Shown here: one piece after another, positions 47,521 through 60,416 of the stretch
Position numbering within the stretch: the stretch's first letter is position 1
Layout: each line of letters begins with the position of its first letter
NCBI GenBank assembly: GCA_964057225.1
Contig: OZ059896.1
Span: 13,996,501 to 14,060,500, forward strand
Direction of reading: 5' to 3'
Source: Auanema rhodensis
Taxonomy: Eukaryota; Nematoda; Chromadorea; Rhabditida; Rhabditidae
Length of the DNA: 64,000 nucleotides
Position numbers and translations under genes: made by a program
Notes under the pieces: model-generated
What the model was told of the DNA's origin: nothing
Databases searched by the model: none
The model's input: the letters and a program-made list of their open reading frames with translations, nothing else

Positions 47521-50500
47521 ATTCGTCTTTCTCCCTTTCCTCTTCATTTTTCGTTCTCTAAAACCATGAAGTTTCAGAAGATGAATCCATTTGATGGAGT
47601 TGTCGTTATCGTTGTTCGACACTGTTTTCAATCTTATCAGCCATTTGTGATAATCACCCACTACTACTATCGTGCAAGTTTGTTCAAGATGGTAGAATTA
47701 TAAAGCAATGAGAGTTCTTAATAAAATATATATCAAAGGTAATATCAATGATACGATATAGAGAGTAAAGTAGAGAAACTTTTGCAAAATTGAACCGGAA
47801 AAAGGTCTAAATAAAGAAAAATCATTTTCTCTTTTAAACAGTATTTGAACGTCGTTTTGATATTAATCATACTACTATATCTTTGATCTTCATTCTACCT
47901 ATCTAATAACCTTTATTCTCATAGATACTTGATCAAGTCAACAGAATTGACCAACCGGCATTCCGTTATCATTGGCGTTGACCGTCTAAGACAAATGTCC
48001 TCCGTACCATTCCGCTTACCCTCTCATTAGATTGAGTCAAAATGATTTTCAATAGAATTTTATGAATGTAATTACACAAAGTATGAATAAAACGACATAT
48101 ACAGCGGGATAAATGACCGAAAGTTTCAAATTCTGAGGCAGTACAGAAAGAGAACATAAAAAGAAGGGAAGAGATATAAAGGAGTACGAGGTAAAAAGAG
48201 AATGAAGAAAAAAGTCAAAAAGAAGATAGTTAAGATAGACTCTGCGAGTTCAAAGCACCAACATCGGCAGGGAGTTAAAGCTAACAGGAAATATTGCTAA
48301 AAGAAACAATCAATTTAACAGTATGAAAGTATTAAATGCTCATAAATGATTAGAAAAAAAAGGAAATGATGTTCAAATCTTATCGTAAAAATAAAAGATA
48401 AGTGGTCAATGCTATATTATTCAAAAAAAAAGAAAAAAAATCAATAAACAACAAAATTACTATATGATAGTGACCACACGACAGACGTCGAGAACAGACA
48501 GAGATAGGTCGGTGCGGAACCATCCATCAATTGATCAACTGGACCATTGAAAGAAAGAAAATGACAAGAACACTGGTAAAAGACAATGGAAATTAGGAGA
48601 AATTAGACATATGCACAAGTGTGAGGAAAAAAAAGAAGAGCAATGTATATACGGCTATTTAATCAAAGAAAAATGAAAAGATGAGTGGAAAAAGTCACAA
48701 AATCGTCAGTCCAGTCCTGTTACTGGCTTGATATCTACACCTTCAATTTCTCTCTCATCCATCTTATATTCTGTACACTCTCTACTTTATTCTCTCTCCC
48801 TTCAAGCTCAAATGGATAGAAAAGCAAAAACAAGGGATAGCCCCGGAGTTTTCTAGCTGGGAAATAACTGAAGCGACTAGAAACGAATATGACAGAAAGA
48901 GCAATGAGGAAAGAAAATCCAGAAGTGGTGCTGCTCTATCTCTTGCTTACCGTCTAGAAATTTCAAATAATACTGACAACAAAAGCAAAATGTCAAGAAG
49001 AGTATTTATAAGAGAAGTTTCTAGAAGAAAACAATCTGCTTTTCGGCAGAAAAGCAAGAGAAATGTTACAAGAGGTGTTACCAGAATCTGGCTTGTACTC
49101 ACTGCTGTAACAATTGTCAGATAGTATATCGGTGGTTGCCGTTTAATTGTAGCAATCGTCTGACTGATTGGGGTGTTTTAAGTTTGAAAACAAGTTTAAA
49201 ATACTATTTTCAAAGTATGAAACAGCTGTACAATATCTAAACGATAAATGATGAGGGCTAAGTGAAACAGAGTTGAATTTGAGTAGAGCAAGCAATCAAA
49301 GTTGATGATAGCAAAAGCTTTGAGGTTTCGAGGTCGTAGCAGTTCAACAACACGAGTAGCATATAACTTCAAAAAAGATGAGCAGGGTGAGAGAAGAACA
49401 TTGAGAAGCTCGTAAGTAAGTAGTTAGTAGGCTGTAACAAGATGCAATTTATTGTGAAAAGGAAAAATAATAATACGTTTTGAAACTTTTCATGAAAATA
49501 AGACAATAAACTCTTTGAAACTATTGATAGATAAGCAGGTGAACGTAACAAGAGACAAAAAATATTTTTGCTTGTCAGATTGTGCATACCTTCTCTTAAG
49601 CATTTTCTTTGTTTAATGTCAAAAAAACGACAACAAATTGATTGATTAGGGTCAATAAATACAATAATAATAATAAATTTGAAAAAATTGACAATAATTG
49701 ATGAGACTATACGATTTATCTTTTCGAATATTAAGAATGATACCAGATTGTTTCTAAAGTTCATCTCGTAGTTTAATTCTAAGAAATCGAAGTTATGTAA
49801 ATTCCACTTCTTTCTCTTTACTTACTTCTCCCTCTCTATCGTTCCTCTTTTATTTTCTATCTCTGTTTCTCTCTACTTCTCTCTCTACCTTTGTTTCTCT
49901 CTCTTTCTTTTTTTCTTTCTCTCCCTCTCTCTTATTTTCTCTCGCTTCATCTCTCTTTCAATCTTCAAGGTCCTGCACCGAACATGTACGAATGAGCTTA
50001 TTCTTCACATGAAATTCACGATAAATGTTCCATGTTAGGTCAATCAGCCCATTGCCCAATCACGTGAAACATGGTTAATAAATTCTTTATTTTTCGTATC
50101 ACTGGCTGACGACTAACTGTAACAGTCAACGCTACCTCTTTCTATCTATCTCTATACCTCTCTCTCTCGTTCTGTCTTCTGCGCTTATCTTATTTCTCCT
50201 ATAAAATTTTTCATGCACGCCTATGCAGGCAAACTTCTCATCTGCTTACTCTATTGTTAAACACTCTTTTCTTGATAATTGCCCGCACCACCACCATCAC
50301 GATATCAGCCTCACCATTGCCTATGTCGTTCTCTCTTCTTATTCTCGTCTTATCAGGTCCTTCCCCAAAAACTTTATTAAAGAATCTTTTTATTTTATTT
50401 CTTTTCCCTGTTTTCTTTCTTGCAAATATCTATTTGATATGGTTGATAACAATTAAACGGTCATTTCCTTCTTAGGTCAAATCAGCAAAAACAATTATTT

Positions 50501-50617
50501 TTTTTAGGAAAATATGCAAAAGAAACTTTTAATCTATTTGAATGTATGATAAAAGAACATTATTTCACCTGTTTGGTCTAATAAATATAATAAAAATCTG
50601 CTATATATAAATAAATG

Positions 50618-50623
50618 TTTATT
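50618..50623 (-). terminator. Polyadenylation signal of the lectin-like gene
   Basis: AATAAA on the - strand, about 137 nt past the TAG at 50760-50762. Confidence 0.6.
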
Positions 50624-50759
50624 ATTAGAAGTTGAGCACACATAACAAAGTTAAATAAATTATAAACTTGGATTGGTATATACACGTGGAGATTGTAGTA
50701 AGGGGTGAAAAGATTGAAAAATCTTGCGTTGTACACGTATTGTTTTGGGAGTTGTATTT

Positions 50760-53700
50760 CTAGAATTTTGGTGGAGGAATGGTTGGAAGAGGCTTGAATA
50801 AATCCTTGAAAGATTTATCAAACTTCTCAAAAACTTCTTGAATTGTGGGCAATGGAGCGAAAGTTGGAAGTGGTGCAAGGGTCGACACGGCTGGTAAGGT
50901 TGGAAGTCCTAATGGATTACGTTCGTCCTTATCCTGAGCATGTGATTTTTCTTTTTTTACTGTTGGAGCCTTCTGAATTTATTTATTTTAGTAAAATTTA
51001 ATCGAGTAACAACATTGTTTTTATCAACAATTGTGTTTTGAATTAAAATTTTCCGCATAGTTTATCAATAATTTGCACTTAAAGTTTCTGAAGTAATACT
51101 GATCTTCGATTACTTTTCAGCAAAAAGTTTTCAATACTTTTATTAAAAAAATAATTAACGAAAGTTCTTAAAATAGCTTACCTTAATTGGTTTTACTGTT
51201 GTGCTCGTAGTAGTACTGGCAATAGTAGTTGATTTTTCTACAGTAACCTTAGGGACTTCATCGGACTTTTGTTCAGCATTACGGTTCTGTTTCCTCAGGC
51301 TCTTCAATTGCTGCTCAACCTTGGCATGATGAACTTGAGCTGACTTCTTGGAGTTCTTCTCTTTCTTCTCGATCTTATCCAAAGCTAAATGTTGGCGATA
51401 CAGACGTCGTCGTTGTTGGCGTTTAACATGCTTATCATCAAGATCCAATACTTCTAATTCCAACTTTTCTAGCTTCTTTTTGGATTTATTGAATGATTCT
51501 AGATTTTGAGCTGCTAATGTTTCTCTTCTCAATGCTCTAAGTTGCACTCTTTTCGCTTTTCTTATTAACTTTCGTAATTGCTTTCTTTCTGACTTTCTTT
51601 TATGCTTTCTTCGTTTGTTTGAGTTTAAATATTTTAATTTTGAAGTAAGTTTAGAGAACTTACGCTCTTCATCAGATGTCTTCACATCCTTATGTGACGT
51701 TATCTTTTTCTCAATTGCTTCAGGCTGTTTCTTAACGACATCAACCTTCTTCACAACTTCAGACTTCACTGTGACTGCTTTCTGCTCAGCTAGTCTATCC
51801 GTATCCTCCTCCCCAGAGCTTTCGACGTCTTCATCCTTTGCAACAGTCTTTCGTTTTTGTTTTGTGTTATTAGAACTTTGATCAATCTTGGCCTCTTCGG
51901 TTGTTGTTCTAACAGATGGCTCAGTTGCAGTATGAAGAATTCCCTGTACTTATCGTAAAGTATGATTTTCAAAAAGTATGAAAAATCACCTCTTTCTGAG
52001 CTTGGTCAAGAACAACATCACTGATGCGTTTGAATAGGTCTTCTTGTTCTTTTTCATCCATCATTACAACATCGTCCTATACATTGATAAGAATGAATCA
52101 TTGATAGTATTTTTCTCTTTCTCTCTGTCTATATTTCTCTCTTTCCTTTTCTTTCTATCTATCCCACTCTCTCACATATGCATTCTATATCTTTTATTTC
52201 TGTTTAAAAGAAGAAAAAACAATTTGCTTATAATCTGAAACGGTCACTTTTTCGTTCTTTGAGCTCAATTTCTTCTAGAATTGAACAACAATTTATCTAA
52301 TCAGTTGAGTTGATAAAGCGTTATCGTTGTTCATTTTTCATTTGGTGACACTACTTTCTGTGTCTTTTTTTTTGAATAAAAATGAAAGTTCGAATAGTAA
52401 ATGTAACCTGTTGGGCATTTGCAACTTCGTCTCCGGCTTCTAGACGGGCAAATTCACGAGCATTAGCTTTCTTGATAACTTGTTCCATACGTTCCAATAA
52501 GCTTAACTTGGCTTTGTTCTCTAGCACAGACCTGAAATTTTTTTAAATTATCAGGTTATTACTATTGAAAGGTAATTAATCTCACTTAAGATCATCGTGG
52601 CTGGCACGGGCTAGAAATACACGCAAAGTCTGGAGGAACTTCTTGATGTGTTCTTCACGTTCCTTGGGAATGGTTGGCTTTTGAAGTTTGGAATCATCTT
52701 CTTTCTCGTCCTGTTCTTCTTCTCCACTGCCTTCAATTATGCTGGACGAGTCCTTCTCATCGTTCTCATTGCTCTCATCGCTTTCATCACTGTCATCTTC
52801 ATTCTCCTCACAATCATCATCCTTTGCTGGAGGCTCAATGTCGGCTCGTGGCTGAAACAAAAGTAATTTTCCAAAGATGAGATCAAACTTCAAACCATTG
52901 ATTGCTCCTCTTTAGAATCGAAATCTTTCTCTAGGTCATCGGTTACAACATTGTTCTTAACTCCTGCAACTTTTGGCTTCTTGTCATCAGATTTCTTATG
53001 ATTTTTCTGAACATCTGTGTTCAAAGTAGCAAGTTTTTTGGAATTCACTGAGTCTTTTGCGGCGTCAGTTGTTAGCAAATTATCTTCTGGACTGGAAGTT
53101 TTCTCCTCTTTGTTGACCTTTTCATCTCCAGGAACTTTGATTTTCTCGATATCCGCTAACATCTTCTCCATGTTGTCAATGATAGTTTGAAGTTTTTTAG
53201 GATCTTCTACTGTGATAGGTTCCTGCAGTAGCATGTATTGAGTATGAGATCACAAAACAATGATTATACCTCGGCATTGATATCTGATCGGTCAACCAAG
53301 TGTCCGCTTCCTTCGATTTCACTAAGTTCTTTCAAGTTTTTTGCTGGCGCTCTATGAACTTTAAGATCCTCAAATAGAAAATTCTTAAATTAACGATGTC
53401 TCAAAGTATTTTGCGAACCTGGAAATCGGCTCCTTGTTCTCCATCTTCTTCTGAAGAACGTGCAGTTTTAGCTACAGGTTTTTCCGGCAACACAGATGGA
53501 ACCTTAGAAAGTTGATTCAAGACGTTTTCGACTTGATCTTGCTCTTCACTGGAGCTGAGCTTAACAGGGATGGAAGCCAATTCTTTGCGTTCAGCTGAAG
53601 TGATATTCAGCTCCTTGCTAGACTCTTTACTATTGTCAGCATCATCATTATCATAGTAATCAGGGACCGGCTTTTCCGTAGAAGTCTTATCTCCCTTTCC

Positions 53701-54462
53701 GATACCAAAATAATCAAAAAGAGACTCCAATCTACTCCAGAAGAAGTTATCAGAACGCTGTTGCTAAAATCAGAAAAAAATAAGTGCGCTTTGCTGATTC
53801 AATTAACTTTCTCGTGGGTGTTGTTAGTTCTCTGGCAGATAAAACGAGCTAGGTGAACTTTATCGCAAGCAACTTGAGCCAGTTGACTATTATTCAGTTG
53901 AAGAAGAGCACAAGTCTCATCTAATTCTGGGTCTTTATGCCATGATCTAGAAATAAAGCATCAGTATCTTCGGAAAAAAACTCACTTACACAGTATCTGT
54001 CTTCAATTCTGCTCCGTCAACCCATTTCCATTGATGATCAGACTTGAGGGCTCCAATCTGGACAACTCGTTCAGTTCCTTCGGATACAATTGGATTGTAA
54101 TGGCTCAACAGCCATTTCTAAACAATTAAGAAAAAATAAACTTTAATTTTGCATTTTATTTAACACCAGTTGATCCTTATTCTTAATGAGAGCCAAATCA
54201 GAATTACGAGCTAAACAGTATTCACGAGCTGAAAGCCAATTCTGCTCTCCGACGTGGAACTGATAGAGGTGAGTGTCGGGTCCTTGAATCCATTCCAATG
54301 GATGTGAATTTAATGCATCCTGACGATGCTATATAAATAAAAACTCGAAGCTTCAAAAAATTTACATACTTTTAATCTTGGAACAGCTAAAAGAATCTGG
54401 TCATCAAAGACGGGAGCGGATGAAGTTACGCCTATTAAGGCGCAGAGGACGAGCAATCTCAT
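50760..54462 (-). CDS. Secreted C-type-lectin-like protein with a long charged tail (12 exons)
   Basis: Exons in gene order: 54462-54370, 54328-54167, 54117-53990, 53946-53808, 53763-53419, 53368-53270, 53222-52896, 52851-52586, 52531-52408, 52076-51990, 51943-51182, 50972-50760. All phases agree; 914 residues. Signal peptide 1-16 (MRLLVLCALIGVTSSA). C-type-lectin-like domain about 45-170: the four Cys lie in EYCLARN, ETCALL, VACDK and FICQR, with WKWVDG between. The Ca-binding EPN/QPD and WND motifs are not seen, so sugar binding through Ca is unlikely. Residues 175-590 are polar and acidic, with two acidic Ser-Gly sites (IEGSGH, IIEGSGEE) that could carry glycosaminoglycan. Residues 680-740 are very basic (KRRKHKRKSERK), and the end is Pro-rich. 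No membrane segment. Role unknown; a matrix or body-fluid protein is plausible. Confidence 0.9.
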
Positions 54463-55448
54463 ACCTTTAAATAACAGTTTAAAACCGATTAAATTGTACC
54501 AACAACAACATGAAGAATAAGATACTGTTGAAAAGAGATGAGAAAAGTGTATGAAAACAAAAGGAAAAACAGAGTTTCAAAGCCATATCGCTTTTGGCAA
54601 ATCTTTTCAGGAACTGCTCGAACAGATAGCTCGTATCAAAGTTGCGGTCATTGATTCGTAGATGGACCTTCACGTATAGCCATACTGTCGTTGCACAGAT
54701 ACAATAGAGACGATGAAGGGGTTGCAACCGTCAGAGCTGCTGTTGACGATTGCAAGTGAGGACGATGAGAGCCTGCCTCCTCGAAGCCGTTGTGGTTGAC
54801 GTCTGGATAAAGATGTCAGAGGTTTTCCTACAGTCATCCGCACCCATAAATGGGGCCAGTTGTGTTAGATGGTTTGACAATGAAATGGAAAACGAGCGGA
54901 TTTTCGGGGTCAGCAACAACATCATCGTCGCCGACTAGCATGAGACTTAGCGATCTCGTCATCGTTGCCGGATACAGATTCCTCTTAATCATACTGATTC
55001 AACTCTCGGACATCATGTCTAACTGGAGACATGGCGTTGATTCGATTTATCGATAGTGATATGAAGAAGGAAAATGTTAATTAAACTTATTAAGAAACAA
55101 GAATACAAAGCTAGTTGTAAGCGTGGTAAACTTCAGAATCCATCGAACATGGGCATGGGAATTCGCGAAACTATGCAAATCTTTGCATTTGTAACTAAAT
55201 TTTGTATTTTCTTTTTGTAAAAATTTTGAGACTTGGTGTAACTTAATTGTTCATATAATTAGCATATAGATATAAAAAAATTATGCGTCAATTAGCATAC
55301 GTGATTCGCACGTGAAATCAGTCATTAACATCATTATCATCTTTTGCAGGTTCAAATATCGGTTGTTCACATGTGATTTTTACTTGTAATTTATCATTTT
55401 TCAATTAGATTTTTAGAAAAAAAATCGTTTTTCTTGTGATAGAGAAGA
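54463..55448. other. Region upstream of the lectin-like gene, overlapping short ORFs
   Basis: 54600-55060 is less AT-rich than its surroundings and open in several frames on both strands (54731-54925 -, 54750-54938 +, 54850-55056 +). It may hold the promoter and 5' exons of a divergent gene. I cannot choose a frame. Confidence 0.35.
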
Positions 55449-56714
55449 TTAATTTCGGTTCATGTTGAAGGAATAGAAAAAGACCTTGGCCTACGAGGTA
55501 GTGGAGGACGAATGGCATTTTATTTTTTACTAGATTGTTTCATAAGCACCAATAGTTTTTATTTTTTGAAGTTTCTTTTTTCAGGTTTTAGTAAAAGTTT
55601 GACTGATTTAAAAACTATAATTTAAGATGTCCAATTGATTTTTTAATCCGTTTTCACTTTTTTCTGTTCAATGAGCTCTTTGTAGCCAATATAAAAGTCA
55701 TCATCAAGCCGGATTTGATGAAGACAACGGGAGTGCTAATTCATCACCTTAAAGATCAGTAAGATGATTGGCTGGTACAAATTAACCAGAGAAAGGATAG
55801 TCTTTTCTTTCTTATTTTTAATTTGAAAAAAAAAGAAATGAAAAAGAGGATTATTTGTTGTTTTACCATGAAACACAGATTATATCAAGTTAATTGATGA
55901 ATTGTTAAAATATGTAACTTAGTTTTTATCATTTAATTAAGATAATTATATTAGTTATAACGGATGTATAATTGACAATCATGTTTATATAATTATATTA
56001 TCAATTAACCATTGATTATACATATGGGAATAGATTATTCTGGATAATTAAATAATCATAAAAAACATTTGCTGTTCATCTTTCGCTGGTTCAAACATTC
56101 TCAAAAAATATCCAAGGAAATGTAGATCATCCTAATGACATGATACTTTTTCTTCTTTCTTCCTTTCTTTTTTTGTGGAACATCGATTAATTACATTCGA
56201 TAATATTCAGACCATTAAAGATATTATGTTTTTTAATCTAATTATTTTTTAATACTATACATATAGTTTAATAAAAAAATACAAAAAAAAGTATTAACAT
56301 TTATGAATGTGATAAGTAAAATTGATAAAAGATATGTGAAAGTATTATCAAACAAGTTTTTTTCTCATATAATAACTGTCTTGTTTTACTATTAATATAT
56401 AATATCTTTCATTATATAATATTATTTTATTATAATTGATCGTTGTTCTGTCAATTTTTTCCATCATTTTCTTAACTGCGTGTATGATAGAGATAGTATA
56501 AAAACATAGTGACATAGTATATATCAAATACATTTCTTTATATTCTTTCACACCTTTTTTGTAAAATTCATTTTAATAATAAAATTCTCTTATTTATTCC
56601 CATATTTTAGAAAATGATCATTATGATGACAAAGAAGAAGGTGAAGAAATTGCAGTAGACCATCTAAGAAATCAAGTATTTACAATGTACTCTACGAAGA
56701 TGAAAACATCTTGA
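55449..56714 (+). CDS. Candidate exons of an unrecognised + strand gene
   Basis: Three exon-like pieces. 55449-55497 ends CGAG/GTAGTG. 55686-55758 follows TTTGTAG and ends CA/GTAAGA; it joins the first in phase (HVEGIEKDLGLR then NIKVIIKPDLMKTTGVL). 56611-56714 follows ATTTTAG, encodes an acidic end (DDKEEGEEIAVDHLR) and stops at TGA, with AATAAA at 56769. The second and third pieces do not join in phase, so at least one exon is missing or the third belongs elsewhere. No start codon assigned. Confidence 0.35.
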
Positions 56715-56768
56715 AATACAAGTAGTAATATCAATTGTAACCTATAAAACTATTTAAAACCTACAACT

Positions 56769-56774
56769 AATAAA
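56769..56774 (+). terminator. Polyadenylation signal
   Basis: AATAAA, 54 nt after the TGA at 56712-56714. Confidence 0.4.
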
Positions 56775-58458
56775 CATGTTTTATAACTATTTTAAGAAAT
56801 TAAATAAACAAACTTGAAATTTGCTTTTAATTAATTCAAAACAATTAATCTTTACATTCTGTCTCTTGTATATATATATATATACATACATATATGTGTA
56901 TGTTTAAGTGAAAAGAAGAAAACTTTCTTTTTTTTTTGAAACAATAACTGAAAAACAGACACATGATTCTTCATCTAATGTCAAATAGTAATACAAGTGC
57001 AAATGTATTATGAATCAACCAATAAAACAAGATTCTCATTTAGGTACTTGACTAATAAAGAAAAAATATTAAAATAACCATAGAATTATAGTGGAAAGGT
57101 GAAGAAAGGAGGGGACGGGGAAAGAAAGACTGAAAATAAATAATTTTATTCATAGAATCAGTTTTATTATAATAAACTAATTTATTATTTTAATTAGTTT
57201 ATCGATGCTTATTGCCTTCGTAATGAGATTATATGGAGAAAAAAACATAAAAGTTTCGATAGTCTAGATGAGAGTAGGTGAGAAAATGATGAATAAAGAG
57301 AAAGTGAAATTGGATATAATCTTGAAAGCATATTTCCATATAAATACAAATAAATTTATTGATATACTATAATTACTAATATATAATACATACATACATA
57401 TATGTATGTATATCATATAACATCATATCCTCATTTTATTCCTAGGTCAAATCGTTTCAATCATAAATTTTTTTTTCTTCTTTATAATTTGAATAATCAA
57501 TTTAAAATGAATAGAAATTTTATAAAAAGTTTATTGATACTGTACAACTGAATTGAAATATGTGATGAGGAATCCGATTACTCATAATACTTTTTCATAT
57601 TTATTACTTATAAAAGGCAAAAAGAGAAAGAAAAAAGTTTTTTTTCGTCTAACTGTATGTTGGATTGAATTGAGAATTTAAAAGTCAAATCCTCCTAACA
57701 TATGTGATTTATAATAACCTTCAATGGATATCAGGTTATTCACTGACATTGCGACAATTTTTTTCAGAATATTTATGAACTTTAGAAACTTTCAAACGTC
57801 TGGATTCTCTCTCTTTCTATTGTATTCTATCGTTTAGTCTCTTTTACTTCTTTTCTCTTTTCCTCTTTAACTCTGAACATCTAACTCATATTGGACTTGC
57901 TGTTTCCTCTAGTCACTGGACATCTCGATCTGCTTGCTATAAACCATCTGTTTGAATTCACTACAAATCACATTCTGATACTGATTTATTGCAGGAGGTT
58001 TAGGAATCAACCTCTTCCTTTTGACTACAAGAAATATGTTCCAAAAGCTTTTATAGTAACATACTATACTATAACATCCGAGACAATAGCGCTGTTAGGC
58101 CATTAAGCACGACAGAATCTGGATTCAAAAGAGAGAAAGAGCTATAGATTTCTATATTGCTCTTGTCATCCCTATCTCTTTTGCACAGTCTCTATTCAAG
58201 ATTTGTTTACGTATTAACAGATCATTTGTGACGTAGCTGAATCTAAACTATGTTGCTTGCATAGATGAGTCTGATCTTATATTTAAGTTTCGCCATCACC
58301 CTCAAACCCTAAAAGTAGTAAGAATAAAGCTTTTCTTCAACATTTCTCTTTCTTTCCATTCATTTCTGGAGTTTTTATATTTGAAACGAATGTTTAATCA
58401 TATTAAAGTAATTATTGTTGCAGGAATTCTCTCACAGTTTATTTCTGAAAAATAAAAT
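56775..58458. other. AT-rich intergenic DNA
   Basis: Short (TA)n and ACATAC repeats, T-rich stretches, no supported exon. The + ORF at 57891-58106 lacks coding character. Confidence 0.6.
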
Positions 58459-60416
58459 TTATTTTGAGCTATTCTCTTCTTTTTTTTCAAGATGGTTGCG
58501 AATAACTCTCAGCAAGTCATGTATAACCGATTTTTTCATTGAGTGGGTATGAACCGTCCATATCTCGCGTGTATCGCAACTATCAGGCTCTACATTTGAG
58601 AATCCTTTAGCTTTGAGAATCGGTAGCTCATTGTGGCGACTCAAATTTTGATTGAAATAGTGGAAATGAAAGTAGGAAGAATAGTGTGAAGGTTGTTTGC
58701 TTGATTCGACGTTATCACTTTTATCTCGCGTCAGCCGAGGAAACACATGCCCTCTGACACTGAACGGATATCTATTTCCCTTCAATACCTGCTGTCAAGA
58801 AAATTATTTCGAAATTATTCTTCAATTTCAAGTCAGCTATCCGCAACTTCAATTTAAAAAATTTTTTTTGTATTATCTTCATGATTCATGTCACATGGTC
58901 ATCTGTAATAACTATCTAGTATACATACTGGATACTAACTGACTGGCAAAATATTCTAGTTCTTTTTCTTCACAAATTCACCATTCATTTCATTTGTTTA
59001 AATGTTTTTTTTGCACTTTAAACATCATTTATTAATCTCAATTCACACCTGTTACCATGAAAATGAGAGAGAGAGAGAGAAAGAAAGAAAAGGTTTGTTG
59101 AATGAATATGCCATATAGTTATTTTATATATAGTAACTTCATACCTATAAAGCTTCTAAAATTATTGTCTTTCTTTTAGTAATAGGCTTTTCAAACTTTT
59201 TTCGACATTTCATATCCATGCAAGCATCTGTAACGCCATTTGCCACAAGTTTTATGAGGTCTCGAGTCATTTGTTCTAACATTTCTTCTGCGTGTGGCCG
59301 TGAAGAATTTAAGAGCACCTAGATCGAACAGACGGTCAGCAAGATATTTCTAATTTTTTTTACAATTTTCTGAGTTTTTCCACCTTAGTCAAATTGCAAA
59401 CAATTTAAGAAATGTGATTGGAAATGTCTGCACACTTGTTAAAGGACCAGTTACATCTAAAGCTTTCATTACGTTGTATTTTATGATTCGTTCTTGTTTT
59501 TTTCTTTCTCAATTAAAATCATCCAAAAATGTCATTTAGAACTTTTTATTCTCCCTTATTTCAAATTCTTCAAATTTACTTTGGAAATTTTAAGATGATT
59601 GCTTAAATAGAAAATGTCTTGTATTCTATACCGTATTCTCTTTGGGGTTTTCAAATTTGGACCTCAAGTTCAATGTATCTTCATCCATTTTTTTTATACT
59701 TTCCTACAAAGACTGTTTAGAACTTTCTACTTTCTCTTTAAACAATCCTTTCTCTACTCTTCTCGCCATAAATCCATCTGAATAACATTCGAAGCATTTC
59801 GTTTGTTCCAAAAGGTCAACCATTTGCTGCTTTTTTCTGTCAAAAAAATGTAAAAGCCGTTTTCATCTTCTTCTGCTTATTCAATGGACACTGAAAACTT
59901 TTGAAAACTAAAACAATATGTGACTGATATCTACAACATTGGTGGAAAAAATAAATTTTTCACAAAATATCAGAGAGTAATGCTTGAAAGTTGAATGAAA
60001 CAAACTTGCAACTTCTAAAAACGATTATAATCCCTCTCTAGATCTTCATTCCTAACTGATTTAAGCCAGCAAGCTCTTGAACTTCGTTTTATTTTATTTG
60101 AATGACTCCAACAGTGCTTGTAACTGAAGTGGAAGAGGAAACGATCAAGACGTTTCTCCGAAATCTTATACATCTTGCCGGAGGCGTCATCTTACGCAAT
60201 AACCTCGTCTGGTTGTAGCATGAATGAACCATTATGGTAGCTGAGGAATGTAGTTCTCAGGCCAAATTCGAGCTGATTGAGGAAGGTCACTATTTCCCTA
60301 CGCACAGACAAACGTCTTCATCATCCGGAACTATTATATTTGTCTTTTATGAAATCCAAGTTGTCGATGAGAACATCAAAGACAGTACCACCGAAATAGA
60401 GGACATGGACATGAAA
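58459..60416 (-). CDS. Candidate multi-exon - strand gene, unrecognised
   Basis: Exons that join in phase: 60272-60196 (after CTCAATCAG, ends GC/GTAAGA), 59836-59758, 59703-59632 (54-nt intron before it), 59318-59145 ending TAG. A further exon, 58791-58459, has an acceptor (TTGACAG) and a 110-codon open frame ending TAA but no start of its own. The TAG at 59147-59145 sits exactly at an AG/GTATGA donor in phase with that exon. It could be an alternative last exon reached by an internal donor, or the gene may be damaged. Upstream of 60272 the same frame is open to 60416 apart from two TGA codons (60323-60318), so the first exon is uncertain. Notable segment: EEMLEQMTRDLIKLVANG. No family recognised. 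Confidence 0.45.

Larger units (their letters stand above)
39290..50617. other. Long non-coding, GA/CT-rich interval
   Basis: About 11.3 kb with no exon I can support. It may contain 5' UTR exons of the PPP1R3-like gene (an acceptor-like TTCTCTTCAG near 40245 on the - strand). Simple repeats are frequent and switch strand: GA on + at 42466-42552 and 46143-46253, CT on + at 45157-45330 and 47477-47520. Short CACGTG palindromes recur. Confidence 0.6.

Noticed and set aside
59461..59520. Coding-like - strand text near 59460-59510 as an exon
   Set aside because: No acceptor gives the required phase, whereas the flanking exons (59632 and 59318) join directly in phase, so it is treated as intron.
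59701..59760. In-frame TAG between 59758 and 59703 as evidence of UAG read-through
   Set aside because: A normal 54-nt intron (GTAGAG...TTTGTAG) removes it and keeps the frame, so no recoding is needed there.
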